Shown: in pieces, positions 1-8,504 of the stretch
How the letters are laid out: the number at the start of each line of letters is the position of its first letter
How positions within the stretch are numbered: position 1 is the stretch's first letter
Assembly: GCA_013112545.1 (NCBI GenBank)
Contig: JABFGJ010000013.1
Span: forward strand, 28,986-92,985
Source of the DNA: Bacteroidota bacterium
GTDB lineage: Bacteria > Bacteroidota > Bacteroidia > Flavobacteriales_E > Vicingaceae
DNA: 64,000 nucleotides
Reading direction: 5' to 3'
The notes under the pieces: model-generated
The model's input: only the letters and a program-made list of their open reading frames with translations
Database searches by the model: none
What the model was told of the DNA's origin: nothing
Program-made: the position numbers and the translations under genes

Positions 1-789
1 CACATCCCTGTAGGATATCACGGTCGCTCATCATCTATAGTTGTTTCTGGAACACCTTTACATCGCCCAAAAGGCCAACAAAAACCAAAAGCTGATGAAG
101 GCCCAGTATTTGGCCCTTGTAAAATGTTGGATTTTGAGCTAGAAATGGCCTTCATTACTTACGAAGGAAAGCCTTTGGGAGACAGCATATCAACGAAAGA
201 AGCTGATGATTATATTTTTGGAATGGTACTTTTTAACGACTGGTCTGCACGAGATATTCAAAGTTGGGAGTATGTTCCATTAGGTCCATTTTTAGCTAAG
301 AACTTTGGTTCATCGGTCTCAGCCTGGGTAGTAACACTTGACGCACTTGAAAACTACCGTATATCTGGACCAAATCAAGAGCCAAAAGTATTTTCCTATT
401 TAGAATATGAAGGTGATAAAAACATTGATATCAAACTAGAAGTATTAATTCAACCAGAAAACAAAGAAGCAAGTACCATTTGTAAGTCCAATTACAAATA
501 CATGTACTGGAATCAAAATCAACAACTTGCACACCACACCATCAATGGCTGCAATATACATGCTGGAGATATGTATGCTTCGGGTACTATCAGTGGACCA
601 ACAGAAGATTCTTATGGCTCGATGTTAGAATTGTCATGGAAAGGAACAAAAACTTTAAAGTTAAAAAGTGGAGATGAACGTAAATTCATTGAGGATAATG
701 ACACTGTTATTATGAAAGGCTATTGTGAAAACAATGGAATTAGAATAGGGTTTGGAGAAGTTTCAGGTAAAATATTACCGGCAAAATAA
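1..789 (+). CDS. fahA: Fumarylacetoacetase, C-terminal part (5' end outside window)
   Basis: The reading frame is open from base 1, so the gene starts before the window. Fumarylacetoacetase splits fumarylacetoacetate into fumarate and acetoacetate, the last step of tyrosine/homogentisate breakdown in the cytoplasm. The visible part carries the family hallmarks in order: VGYHGRSSS (substrate-binding Tyr), the DFELEM block with the two metal-binding Glu, NDWSARDIQ with the metal-binding Asp and the Arg/Gln pair, FLAKN with the active-site Lys, and the C-terminal GSMLELSWKGTK segment. It follows the animal enzyme almost motif for motif. A strong terminator lies just after the stop. The N-terminal SH3-like domain cannot be seen. 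Confidence 0.95.
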   Translation, partial: HIPVGYHGRSSSIVVSGTPLHRPKGQQKPKADEGPVFGPCKMLDFELEMAFITYEGKPLGDSISTKEADDYIFGMVLFNDWSARDIQSWEYVPLGPFLAKNFGSSVSAWVVTLDALENYRISGPNQEPKVFSYLEYEGDKNIDIKLEVLIQPENKEASTICKSNYKYMYWNQNQQLAHHTINGCNIHAGDMYASGTISGPTEDSYGSMLELSWKGTKTLKLKSGDERKFIEDNDTVIMKGYCENNGIRIGFGEVSGKILPAK

Positions 790-807
790 TTGTGTTTATA
801 TAAAGAG

Positions 808-842
808 AAGGTCGTTTTTGAAAAGCAGAAACGACCTTTTTT
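808..842 (+). terminator. Rho-independent terminator after fahA
   Basis: Ten-base perfect stem AAGGTCGTTT / AAACGACCTT with an 11-base loop, followed by a T run on the plus strand. It lies between the convergent fahA and divIC-like genes and touches the latter's stop codon. On the minus strand the downstream tail is less T-rich, so its main role is probably for fahA. Confidence 0.8.
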
Positions 843-1137
843 ATTCTTCAACAATTACAAAAAGTTCTTCATTGTCTTTTTTCATTAAGTATTTTTCGCG
901 TGCGAATTTCTCTAAAGACTTTGGATTTGACTTTAAGTCTTCTAAATCTGTAATGGTCTTCTTAATTTCTTCCTCATAAAAAGCTTTCTCCTCCTCTAGT
1001 TTATTCAATTCCATTCTATATTGAATTTGAGTTAGAACTTTATTTTGATCTAAAAACAAAATCCAGACAATAAAAACAAAACCAGTAAATGCATATTTAT
1101 TGGCTAAATACTTTGGGATTTTAAATGGAATTTTCAC
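841..1137 (-). CDS. Septum formation initiator, FtsB/DivIC family
   Basis: This 98-residue protein has a short basic N-terminus, one membrane span at about residues 16-31 (FTGFVFIVWILFLD) and a long heptad-like Glu/Lys coiled coil (about 35-75). It ends in a segment with AREKYLMKKDNEELF, which matches the conserved FAREKYxM(K/R)K block of DivIC/FtsB proteins. Such bitopic proteins bridge FtsL and FtsQ in the divisome. Length is normal for the family. The gene stands alone on the minus strand, convergent with fahA and downstream of the pruA terminator. A TAACTTTG box lies upstream. Confidence 0.85.
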   Translation of the reverse strand: MKIPFKIPKYLANKYAFTGFVFIVWILFLDQNKVLTQIQYRMELNKLEEEKAFYEEEIKKTITDLEDLKSNPKSLEKFAREKYLMKKDNEELFVIVEE

Positions 1138-1161
1138 AATTCAAATATCTACAGGAAACTG

Positions 1162-1169
1162 CAAAGTTA
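1162..1169 (-). promoter_or_regulatory. Putative -7 box for the divIC-like gene
   Basis: The minus strand reads TAACTTTG, matching the Bacteroidota -7 consensus TAnnTTTG, about 25 bases before the ATG at 1137. No -33 TTTG stands at ideal spacing; the nearest is about 25 bases further upstream. Confidence 0.4.
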
Positions 1170-1234
1170 TAACTTAAATGCTTCAATCATTTAACAAACT
1201 TTTGTTAGTTAAAAGATCCAAGTTCAAAAAACAA

Positions 1235-1267
1235 AAAACACCTTAAATCAAAGATCTAAGGTGTTTT
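1235..1267 (-). terminator. Rho-independent terminator after pruA
   Basis: Inverted repeat AAAACACCTTA / TAAGGTGTTTT with an 11-base loop, 20 bases beyond the pruA stop. Read on the minus strand the stem is followed by TTTTTTGTTTTTTG, a good termination tail. Confidence 0.8.
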
Positions 1268-1286
1268 CAGTCTATTTAAATGCTAA

Positions 1287-2912
1287 TTATTCGCCTAAAA
1301 AAGGGTAACGATAGTCTTTTGCCGGAACAAAAGTTTCTTTCATTGTTCTAGAAGAAACCCATCTCATTAGGTTTTGCATCGCACCAGCTTTGTCATTTGT
1401 TCCTGATTTTCTAGCACCACCAAAAGGTTGCTGACCAACTACTGCGCCTGTCGGTTTATCATTGATGTAGAAGTTTCCAGCCGCATTTTCCAATACCTTA
1501 CACATGTGATTTACTACATGTCTGTCTTTAGCAAAGATAGCTCCGGTCAATGCATAGCTATTATCATCTACTAATTGCAATGTTGCTTCAAAATCTGCTT
1601 CATCATAAACGAATATAGAAATCACAGGGCCAAATATTTCTTCACACATGGTAGTGTATTTCGGGTCTTTTACTAAAATTACTGTAGGCTCAATAAAATA
1701 ACCAACAGATTTATCATATCCGCCACCTGCGATAATTTCAGCGTTTGGAGCTGCCTTAGCATCGTCTATATAAGCAGTTATACTATTAAATGCTTTTTCG
1801 TCTATAACCGCATTTACAAAGTTTGAAAAATCTTCTGGGCTTCCCATTTTTATGCTTTTCAAGTCAGCTAAAACATACCCTTTCACTTCTTCCCACATTG
1901 TTGAAGGAATGTAAGCTCTACTAGCAGCTGAACATTTTTGCCCTTGAAATTCAAAAGAGCCTCTGATAATAGCTGTTGCAACTTCTTTTGCATTAGCAGA
2001 TTCATGAGCTACAATAAAATCCTTCCCTCCTGTTTCGCCAACAATTCTTGGATAAGATTTATAAGTTTCTATGTTATTTCCTATGGTTTTCCACATGTTT
2101 TGGAAAATTGCTGTTGAGCCAGTGAAGTGCAAGCCTGCAAAATCAGGATGATTAAATACAACTTCTCCAGCATCTGGACCTGCCGTATAAACCAAGTTAA
2201 TAACTCCTGCAGGCAAACCTGCTTCTCTCAAAATTTCCATGATCACCCAAGCAGAATATACTTGAGTATTGGCTGGTTTCCAAACAACAGTATTTCCCAT
2301 CATAGCAGGGCTAGCTGTAAGATTACCAGCTATTGCAGTAAAGTTAAAAGGAGTAATGGCAAAAATAAATCCTTCTAAAGGTCTATATTCTAGTCTATTC
2401 CAAACACCTTCTGAAGATTCAGGTTGTTCTGCATAAATTTGTCGCATAAACTCTACATTATACCTTAAAAAGTCAATGTATTCACATGCAGAATCAATTT
2501 CAGCTTGAAAAGCATTTTTAGATTGCGCTAACATAGTAGCAGCATTTAACTTTTGACGATAAGGCCCAGCTGCTAATTCAGCTGCTTTTAAAAAAACAGA
2601 TGCACGTTGTTCCCATGGCAAATCAGCCCATGATTGTCTTGCAGCCAATGCAGCATTTATAGCCTCTTGTACATGTGATTTATCGCCCTTATGGTATGAA
2701 CCTAAATTATGCTTGTGGTCATATGGTGGGTGCATGCTAACTTTATTGCCTGTTCTAACTTCTTTTCCATTGATAAACATTGGAATATCTTTCTGTTGTG
2801 ATCTAAATTCAGCAACTGTTTTTTGAAGTTCTTCTCTTTCTGGACTACCAGGTGCATAGCTTAAAATTGGCTCATTCATTGCAACCGGTGGATTAAATAC
2901 TGCGTTTGACAT
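1287..2912 (-). CDS. pruA: L-glutamate gamma-semialdehyde (P5C) dehydrogenase
   Basis: This enzyme oxidises L-glutamate gamma-semialdehyde (in equilibrium with 1-pyrroline-5-carboxylate) to glutamate with NAD+, the second step of proline breakdown. At 541 residues it has the length of the stand-alone eukaryote-type P5C dehydrogenases rather than the PutA fusion. Visible ALDH landmarks are PFNF (188-191), the cofactor-binding Lys212 in VVWKPA, FTGST (263-267), the general base Glu293 in GETGGKD and the catalytic Cys327 in GQKCSAASR. A well-formed TTTG-N20-TAATTTTG promoter lies upstream and a terminator downstream, so it is probably a single-gene transcript. No proline dehydrogenase is in the window. 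Confidence 0.95.
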   Translation of the reverse strand: MSNAVFNPPVAMNEPILSYAPGSPEREELQKTVAEFRSQQKDIPMFINGKEVRTGNKVSMHPPYDHKHNLGSYHKGDKSHVQEAINAALAARQSWADLPWEQRASVFLKAAELAAGPYRQKLNAATMLAQSKNAFQAEIDSACEYIDFLRYNVEFMRQIYAEQPESSEGVWNRLEYRPLEGFIFAITPFNFTAIAGNLTASPAMMGNTVVWKPANTQVYSAWVIMEILREAGLPAGVINLVYTAGPDAGEVVFNHPDFAGLHFTGSTAIFQNMWKTIGNNIETYKSYPRIVGETGGKDFIVAHESANAKEVATAIIRGSFEFQGQKCSAASRAYIPSTMWEEVKGYVLADLKSIKMGSPEDFSNFVNAVIDEKAFNSITAYIDDAKAAPNAEIIAGGGYDKSVGYFIEPTVILVKDPKYTTMCEEIFGPVISIFVYDEADFEATLQLVDDNSYALTGAIFAKDRHVVNHMCKVLENAAGNFYINDKPTGAVVGQQPFGGARKSGTNDKAGAMQNLMRWVSSRTMKETFVPAKDYRYPFLGE

Positions 2913-2959
2913 AATTTATTCTTTCTTTTAATTAAAGCCTATTGGCCATTATTCAGCTG

Positions 2960-2991
2960 CAAAATTAGGCCTTCAAATTGCCATTTCCAAA
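2960..2991 (-). promoter_or_regulatory. Promoter of pruA
   Basis: On the minus strand TTTG (2991-2988) is followed after 20 bases by TAATTTTG (2967-2960). This fits the Bacteroidota TTTG-N~20-TAnnTTTG promoter. It leaves a leader of roughly 40 bases before the ATG at 2912. Confidence 0.6.
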
Positions 2992-3011
2992 CGCAGAAGA
3001 TCCTTTATGTT

Positions 3012-4394
3012 TTATAGCTTAGTGATTTGTTTATAAACTACTTCGTCATTATTAGATATTCTTACATAATAAGAACCAGAAGGTAGGCTTTGAAGGTCAA
3101 TGTTTATTTTTTGGTCTCCTTTATTGATATCATAATTATAGTAAGTTCTTCCTATTTGATCTATTATTTGAACAGTAGCAACTTGTGAATGATTTACAAA
3201 CTCAAGTTTTATGTATTCATTAGAAGGATTAGGATAAAGGCTTATTTCTTGAAACAAATTTGATTCCTTATCGATATTCGTCAAAATAGATTTCAAAACG
3301 AGGTGATCTATGAATAAAGTTGAGCCAATAAAACCATCGTTTATTGATGATGTAATATCAATTCTTAACGTATCAGGAATTTGAGGTAATACAAAAGGAA
3401 TTTGAAATTGTTGATAGGTCGAGCTAGGACTAAAAAAGTAATATCTCCCACCAACCACATTCCTGTTTTTAGAAAAAGTCAATACCATAGCAGCTGAGTC
3501 TAAACCAACAGGCGAATACTTATATTGTCCAACTAAGGTATCAAAAACTATATTAAATGGTTGCCCACCCATTACTGAATCTCTTCCAAAGACACCATTA
3601 GTTATATAACCCATAGTATCATCAAATATCTTTACCGTTTCTAATCTTAATGCAAAATTACCATGTGTTTTATCAGTGGTTTTTGTAGAAGAAAATTGAC
3701 CCAATTGAGAGCCTCTGATGTTAGTTGAGCTCCAATTAGTAGGATTTTCATAGGTGTGAATAGTCCAGTTTTCAAAATCTCCATTTAGAATTGGTTGCGT
3801 GATTCCTGTACCTACAAAACTAAAGTTATCGAACATAATCCAGCTACCAGGCTGTACTCCAACTTCATTAATGGCATTGCTAGATGCTGCGGCTATAAAC
3901 ATTGAATCTGGAGTGATTGCTAAGTTTAAAGGAAAAGCAAACCTTGTCCAAGCATTTTGAACTCCAACAAAAGTTTTAAGATTAAAACTAAATATGTTTC
4001 CTAGCTTAGAAAATCTTACAATGATCAAAGCTGTGTCACCAGCTAATACATTCGACTTATAATAACCTACCAAAGAGTCTGGCTTTTGAGAATATGGAAA
4101 CCCATTGCTTCGATCAAAATCGCCTGAAGTAAAAAAACCAAACAAAGTATCTTGCCCAGTAGTTTTTGTTTCTAGCTTTACTGAGCTATTTCCATTTTGT
4201 GCATCTGACGATTTTATTGTTGTAGTAGAACCTAATAAAAATTGTGCCCTTCCCGATTCGGTGACATAATTATCAAGATTATTGTATGAAATTGTTGTCC
4301 ATTGCTCGAAACTTCCATTTGGAATCGTGCTTTGAGCGTTTGCATTTATAGCTAGTATTGCAAAGACTGATAGTAGTATATTTCTCATTTTCAA
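3012..4394 (-). CDS. Secreted T9SS-sorted protein with two tandem repeats
   Basis: A signal peptide (about 1-20, ending NANAQ) is followed by two homologous modules of about 180 residues. They open with IPNGSFEQWT and ILNGDFENWT and each ends in a segment of the type MFDNFSFVG / FIDHLVLK. This looks like a carbohydrate-metabolism/CBM-like beta-sandwich of the kind seen in Bacteroidota surface proteins. The C-terminus (about 385-460) is a type A T9SS sorting domain: SLYPNPSNEYIKL, then IDQIGRTYYNYD, then LPSGSYYVRI. The protein should therefore cross the outer membrane by T9SS and be attached or released. Its ligand is unknown. It follows the methyltransferase gene by 18 bases on the same strand and may be co-transcribed. 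Confidence 0.85.
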   Translation of the reverse strand: MKMRNILLSVFAILAINANAQSTIPNGSFEQWTTISYNNLDNYVTESGRAQFLLGSTTTIKSSDAQNGNSSVKLETKTTGQDTLFGFFTSGDFDRSNGFPYSQKPDSLVGYYKSNVLAGDTALIIVRFSKLGNIFSFNLKTFVGVQNAWTRFAFPLNLAITPDSMFIAAASSNAINEVGVQPGSWIMFDNFSFVGTGITQPILNGDFENWTIHTYENPTNWSSTNIRGSQLGQFSSTKTTDKTHGNFALRLETVKIFDDTMGYITNGVFGRDSVMGGQPFNIVFDTLVGQYKYSPVGLDSAAMVLTFSKNRNVVGGRYYFFSPSSTYQQFQIPFVLPQIPDTLRIDITSSINDGFIGSTLFIDHLVLKSILTNIDKESNLFQEISLYPNPSNEYIKLEFVNHSQVATVQIIDQIGRTYYNYDINKGDQKINIDLQSLPSGSYYVRISNNDEVVYKQITKL

Positions 4395-4412
4395 TAGATT
4401 TTAACTATAAAT

Positions 4413-5366
4413 CTAATCATTTTTTTTGAAAATAAACCGAATAGTTCCACCTCGCTTAAAAAAAGAAGCAATCATATCTGTTGCTATAAAAAAAGGAAAG
4501 CTGAGCCAATGAAAAATAACTTGTAGCTGAATATTCAGACGAGAGTATGGTTTTGTGTATGCTTTATTTCCCTTCAAGTATTCATACAATACATCTCTTT
4601 TAGCTAAAAACGTATTTAAAATACTTTGCTGCACTCCGAAAGGGCTAAACTGTGGGCTAAAGTATTTTTCTTGAATTAACACAAAACCAACTTGATTTAA
4701 AATCCTTTTAAATTGTTCTGGTTTAAAAAAATTAAGATGTCTTGGCGGATCTAAGTGTAACCAGTTTTGCTTAAAAAATTTTGCTTGCCAACTAGCTAAA
4801 TTTGGAAATTCAACAATTAATATCCCATTTTTCTTGATGATAGACTCAATGATTTCTATAATATCTTTAGGGTTCTCTAGGTGCTCAAACACATGAATTA
4901 AAGTGATCAAATCAAAGCTATTGGGCAAGTAAGTTTCAGGCTTTAAAGCTCCTATATGTAGTTCTATTTCTTTTATTTTGCTAGCTCTCTCGGCAGATTT
5001 ACTTGGCAATTCTAATCCGTGTAGCTCAAAATTTCCACAAGTTCCTATGTTTTGTAATAACTTTCCATTCCCGCAACCGATATCCAATACTCTACCTTTA
5101 AAGTTTACAATTTTTGCAATTTTCTTTGCATTCCGTTTTCTAAAAAAGTCAATAACACGTTCAACCAAAGGATTAAATTTTGTTTCTCCTTCTCCGTAAT
5201 AATCATCGCGATAAGCTCTTGTTAATTGATCAGAGTTTGGCTTTGGATGCAAAAAAGAAGTTTCGCAATTCTCACACTCCCTTAATTGATATTTATCTAA
5301 AAAAATATCACGAAGCTCAAAAAGCAATTTTGACCTTTCAGAACCGCAATAAATACACCCTTCCAC
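4413..5366 (-). CDS. Class I SAM-dependent methyltransferase with zinc-ribbon N-terminus
   Basis: The first 40 residues carry four cysteines in two pairs (C4/C7 and C31/C34), a likely zinc ribbon. They are followed by a Methyltransf_11/23-type domain with motif I VLDIGCGNG (93-101), a SFDLITLIHVFEHL segment and WLHLDPPRHLNFF. This arrangement is typical of Bacteroidota methyltransferases in surface-polysaccharide or lipid modification, but the substrate cannot be read. The stop of the upstream glycosyltransferase and this start are separated by one base, so the two are almost certainly translated from one message. Length (317) is usual. Confidence 0.8.
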   Translation of the reverse strand: MEGCIYCGSERSKLLFELRDIFLDKYQLRECENCETSFLHPKPNSDQLTRAYRDDYYGEGETKFNPLVERVIDFFRKRNAKKIAKIVNFKGRVLDIGCGNGKLLQNIGTCGNFELHGLELPSKSAERASKIKEIELHIGALKPETYLPNSFDLITLIHVFEHLENPKDIIEIIESIIKKNGILIVEFPNLASWQAKFFKQNWLHLDPPRHLNFFKPEQFKRILNQVGFVLIQEKYFSPQFSPFGVQQSILNTFLAKRDVLYEYLKGNKAYTKPYSRLNIQLQVIFHWLSFPFFIATDMIASFFKRGGTIRFIFKKND

Positions 5367-5367
5367 C

Positions 5368-6114
5368 CTATTTCGGAATATTATAAAGTGATGACTTAAA
5401 GCCCCACAATTGCAATCGATGACGTAATGAGGTTCTTAGTACTCCTAATCCGTAAACGACACTATTGTTAAAATTAATAGAAGAGCCTTCGTCAAAGTAT
5501 TTTGTTGGGCAAGTAACCTCAGCTATTTCAAAACCACGATAAATTAATTGAGATAGCATTTGATTGTCAAATACGAAATTGTTAGAATTTTCATTATAAT
5601 TTATTGATTTTAAGGCTTCTTTCGAAAAAGCTCGATAACCAGTGTGGTATTCTGAAAGTTTAGCTCCAACCATAATGTTTTGAAAAAGGGTCAGAAATCG
5701 ATTTGCAATGTATTTATAAAGTGGCATTCCACCTTTGCGTGCGCCGCTTCCTAAAATTCTTGACCCCAATACAACATGAAATAAATCATTGGCTATCAAA
5801 TAGCACATGGAGGGAATTAACTTGGGTGTATATTGATAATCAGGGTGGACCATTATTACTATATCGGCTCCTAATTCTAATGCTTTGCGATAACAGGTTT
5901 TTTGATTTCCCCCATATCCAGTATTTTGTTCGTGACGAATAATGTGTTTTATTCCTAATTCTTTAGCCTTTTCAGATGTACTATCTGTGCTACAGTCATC
6001 AACAATTATTACCTCGTCAACCAATTCTAAATCAATTTCATTGTAGGTTCGTTCTAATGTTTTTGAAGCATTATAAGCTGGCATTACAACTACAACTTTT
6101 TTGTTCTTAATCAT
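5368..6114 (-). CDS. Family 2 glycosyltransferase, dolichol-phosphate-mannose-synthase type
   Basis: The GT-A fold starts at residue 7 with VVVVMPAYNASKTL. The nucleotide-binding VDDCSTDST lies at 38-46, and HPDYQ at 90-94 takes the place of the DxD metal motif, as in polyprenyl-phosphate sugar synthases. GSRILGSGARKGGMP and the YHTGYRAFS block are also typical of this subgroup. At 248 residues it is a catalytic domain only, with no C-terminal membrane helices. It probably transfers a sugar to a polyprenyl-phosphate or other lipid acceptor. It heads a run of three minus-strand genes with the methyltransferase and the T9SS protein. Confidence 0.8.
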   Translation of the reverse strand: MIKNKKVVVVMPAYNASKTLERTYNEIDLELVDEVIIVDDCSTDSTSEKAKELGIKHIIRHEQNTGYGGNQKTCYRKALELGADIVIMVHPDYQYTPKLIPSMCYLIANDLFHVVLGSRILGSGARKGGMPLYKYIANRFLTLFQNIMVGAKLSEYHTGYRAFSKEALKSINYNENSNNFVFDNQMLSQLIYRGFEIAEVTCPTKYFDEGSSINFNNSVVYGLGVLRTSLRHRLQLWGFKSSLYNIPK

Positions 6115-6404
6115 GTTTATGACCGATGAGATTAATATAAATCAGCAGCGATTTTTCGTCGTTGCTAAAATAAAGAATTAGTCAGAAATACCGAGATAAT
6201 TATCTATTATCACTCATTTCATACCTAATGTTCTATATTAATTTCTTAGCTTCTGTTAAACTCTTATATGCCCGATAGCTAATATATTAATGAATCAAAC
6301 AGCTTAATCATAAATACCTTTATAGAATTTTTAAGATAATACAAGCATAGTTTGTAAATTAACAGCCTTTAATTAAGTATTTCATCAACATAAATCAATC
6401 AATT
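6115..6404. other. Intergenic region between divergent genes (290 bp)
   Basis: Very A+T-rich spacer between the glycosyltransferase (minus) and the small methyltransferase (plus). It must hold both promoters, but I find no convincing TTTG/TAnnTTTG pair. No ORF, RNA gene or strong hairpin is evident. Confidence 0.5.
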
Positions 6405-7025
6405 TTGGTAAATGATTACAATGCTATTGCTCCAATTTATACCTTTTTAAGCAAATTGGTTTTTTTCGGTTGTATTCAAAAATCGCAGGAAGAATTTTTA
6501 TCACTTTTGCCAGTAAAAGGAAAAGTACTTTTTATGGGAGGAGGTGGCGGCAACACCTTAAAAATAATCACTCAGAAGTATCCACTTTTACATATAGATT
6601 ATATTGATCAATCTGAAAAAATGATTTCTCTTAGTAGAAAAAGGTTAATCAATGAACCTAATCATCATGTGAATTTTATTGTAGGAAATGAAAATAATAT
6701 TCCCGACACAAACTATGATGTGATTATGACATTTTTTTATTTGGATTTATTTTCTCCAAAAAATCTAGACCTCATTCACAAGACCCTAAACAACACGTTA
6801 TCTGTTAACGGATTATGGCTTATTTCAGATTTTAATCAAGCAAAAAAATGGTGGCAAAAAGCAATAGAGTTAATGATGTTTTCATTTTTAAAAATCACAA
6901 CAGGTATTGAATCCAATTCCATTTCAGCAATAAGAGAATCTTATTTTGAGCCTGGTTTTCGGAAAAAGGGTCTTACCTATTTTTATGGAAAATACATTTT
7001 TGCTGCAGCTTATCAAAAAGTATGA
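6405..7025 (+). CDS. Small class I SAM-dependent methyltransferase
   Basis: This 206-residue protein starts at a TTG codon, since the only nearby ATG (6412) is out of frame; the opening NDYNAIAPIYTFLSKLVF is a normal N-terminus for UbiE-like methyltransferases. Motif I is glycine-rich (VLFMGGGGGNTL, 41-52). An acidic post-I motif (IDYIDQSEKM) follows, then YDVIMTFFYLDLF as motif II. The substrate is unknown. The gene is flanked by its own upstream spacer and a 130-base gap downstream, so it seems monocistronic. The five-Gly motif I is slightly unusual but compatible with SAM binding. Confidence 0.75.
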   Translation: MVNDYNAIAPIYTFLSKLVFFGCIQKSQEEFLSLLPVKGKVLFMGGGGGNTLKIITQKYPLLHIDYIDQSEKMISLSRKRLINEPNHHVNFIVGNENNIPDTNYDVIMTFFYLDLFSPKNLDLIHKTLNNTLSVNGLWLISDFNQAKKWWQKAIELMMFSFLKITTGIESNSISAIRESYFEPGFRKKGLTYFYGKYIFAAAYQKV

Positions 7026-7110
7026 TCATATTAAAAATGACTTTAGGGAAAAACAATGGATTTAAGTGAGAAGACAGTGAAAATCGAAGCATTTCATACT
7101 GGAATAATTA

Positions 7111-7142
7111 TTGGTATGAAAAGAAATTAATTCTTACATTTC
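7111..7142 (+). promoter_or_regulatory. Putative promoter of the chalcone-isomerase-like gene
   Basis: TTGG (7111-7114) is followed after 20 bases by TACATTTC (7135-7142), one mismatch from TAnnTTTG, 14 bases before the ATG. Confidence 0.4.
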
Positions 7143-7156
7143 AAAAAAAATAAATT

Positions 7157-7720
7157 ATGAAAAAGATTTGCATTATAGTGTTGTCATTTTTGATGACAAC
7201 GGGGGCTTTTGCTCAAAAAGAGATTTCTGGAGTTACTCCTGCAAAATCAATAAAAGTAGGTGAACAAAACCTCAGTTTTAACGGTGCTGGATTAAGAGAG
7301 AAAATGTTTTTAGACCTTTATGTTGGAGCATTGTATCTTGAGACAAAAACAAAAGATGCCAATAAAATCATGAACAATGATGAATCAATGGCCATCACTT
7401 TAGACATTGTTTCTAGCTTAATTACTAGCGACAAAATGATTACAGCAATTAATGAAGGTTTTGAAAATGCTACCAAAGGAAAAACAGCTCCTTTAAAAGA
7501 AAAGATACAGCAATTTAAAGATGCATTTAAAGATGAAATTGTCAAAGGCGACCGCTTTGTAATTGCCTATACTAAAGCTGGTGGAACAAGTGTTTCTAAA
7601 AATGGTAAAACCGTTAAAACAATACCAGGTTATGATTTCAAAAAAGCTCTTTTTGGCATCTGGTTTTGTGACGAACCTGCTGATGAAGATTTAAAAGAAG
7701 GAATGTTAGGCTTAGACTAA
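7157..7720 (+). CDS. Secreted chalcone-isomerase-fold protein
   Basis: A clear signal peptide (MKKICIIVLSFLMTTGAFAQ) is followed by about 165 residues matching the bacterial chalcone isomerase-like domain. Landmarks are SGVTPAKSIKVGEQNLSFNG, the REKMFLDLYVGALYLE strand, and the terminal GIWFCDEPADEDLKEGMLG. Bacterial members of this fold are exported and are not known to act on flavonoids; the fold also occurs in fatty-acid-binding proteins, so a lipid or small-molecule binding role is possible. The gene's stop overlaps the convergent lipoprotein gene by 4 bases. Its terminator lies inside that gene's coding sequence. Confidence 0.85.
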   Translation: MKKICIIVLSFLMTTGAFAQKEISGVTPAKSIKVGEQNLSFNGAGLREKMFLDLYVGALYLETKTKDANKIMNNDESMAITLDIVSSLITSDKMITAINEGFENATKGKTAPLKEKIQQFKDAFKDEIVKGDRFVIAYTKAGGTSVSKNGKTVKTIPGYDFKKALFGIWFCDEPADEDLKEGMLGLD

Positions 7721-8502
7721 TTGTTCGAAATCAATGTTAAATCAGAGGAAGGCTTGAATAAGCTTTCCTCTTTTTTTATGAATCGAATGTTACTTATAAC
7801 AGCCGAGCCCAATAGTTTATTTAATTCTCCCTCTTCGTTCCATGTCCAAAAATTCCATTGGGTTGCAAAAGGAATTCCATCTAGTTCTACATAAGCTTCA
7901 TAAGTAATTGCATGTGGATCTTTCTCGGCTTCCTCCAAGGATTTAGAACTTGTAACAATATAAGCCATAGCAGCCAACAAATCAGATTTTTGATCTTTAT
8001 ATACAACATACCAGTCCTCAGGACTGTCTCCTATTCCATCTTCAAACGTTAATTTTAAAGCATCGAATGATTCCTCATTTAAAAGTTTTTGTCCTAAAAT
8101 AGTATGAATCGTTCCTTTGTCATTTAACTTGTAAGGTGCTGCAAAAAAGTAGGACCAAGTTAGCAAGTCAAATCTTGCTTTAGAATAGGACGAATCACTT
8201 GTGTATGCATTTTGTCCATCCCAAATCATGGTTTTATTACTGTCCTTCATGTTTACCATTCCTGCATTAGGAGTCATTTGGATGCTTCCATCGAATCTAA
8301 TTTTACCTCCAAAAACCAAATTCAAGTCAAATTGAATAATCTCTTTTGAGTTATAAACTTCAGAATTATGCTCGTTTTCAATTGATTGAACAAACAATTC
8401 AGCAGGGGATAATAAACTTTCATTCTTATCTGCCTCTGTTTTAGGGCCGCAAGAAATCAAACCAAACACGATAATACTTATAAGGATAGTTGCTTTAGTC
8501 AT
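7717..8502 (-). CDS. Lipoprotein of unknown function, DUF6503-like
   Basis: The N-terminus is a lipoprotein signal with the lipobox LISC (Cys18), so it should be anchored to the outer or inner membrane. The mature part has an alternating beta pattern and segments such as MTPNAGMVNMKDS and MIWDGQNAYTS. These resemble the DUF6503 family of Bacteroidota, in the LolA/LppX-like class of beta-rich lipid-handling folds; this family assignment comes from memory of the pattern and is moderate. It starts 2 bases after the IcmF stop and is surely co-transcribed with it. The last codons also encode a terminator for the opposite gene. Confidence 0.65.
   Translation of the reverse strand: MTKATILISIIVFGLISCGPKTEADKNESLLSPAELFVQSIENEHNSEVYNSKEIIQFDLNLVFGGKIRFDGSIQMTPNAGMVNMKDSNKTMIWDGQNAYTSDSSYSKARFDLLTWSYFFAAPYKLNDKGTIHTILGQKLLNEESFDALKLTFEDGIGDSPEDWYVVYKDQKSDLLAAMAYIVTSSKSLEEAEKDPHAITYEAYVELDGIPFATQWNFWTWNEEGELNKLLGSAVISNIRFIKKEESLFKPSSDLTLISNN
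7744..7777 (+). terminator. Terminator of the chalcone-isomerase-like gene, inside an opposite CDS
   Basis: Twelve-pair stem AGAGGAAGGCTT / AAGCTTTCCTCT (one G-T pair) with loop GAAT and seven T's. It begins 24 bases past the plus-strand stop and lies wholly within the last 21 codons of the minus-strand lipoprotein gene. Confidence 0.8.
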
Positions 8503-8504
8503 AA

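Noticed and set aside
752..979. 75-codon plus-strand frame across the fahA terminator
   Set aside because: It is the shadow of the divIC-like gene and crosses a strong hairpin.
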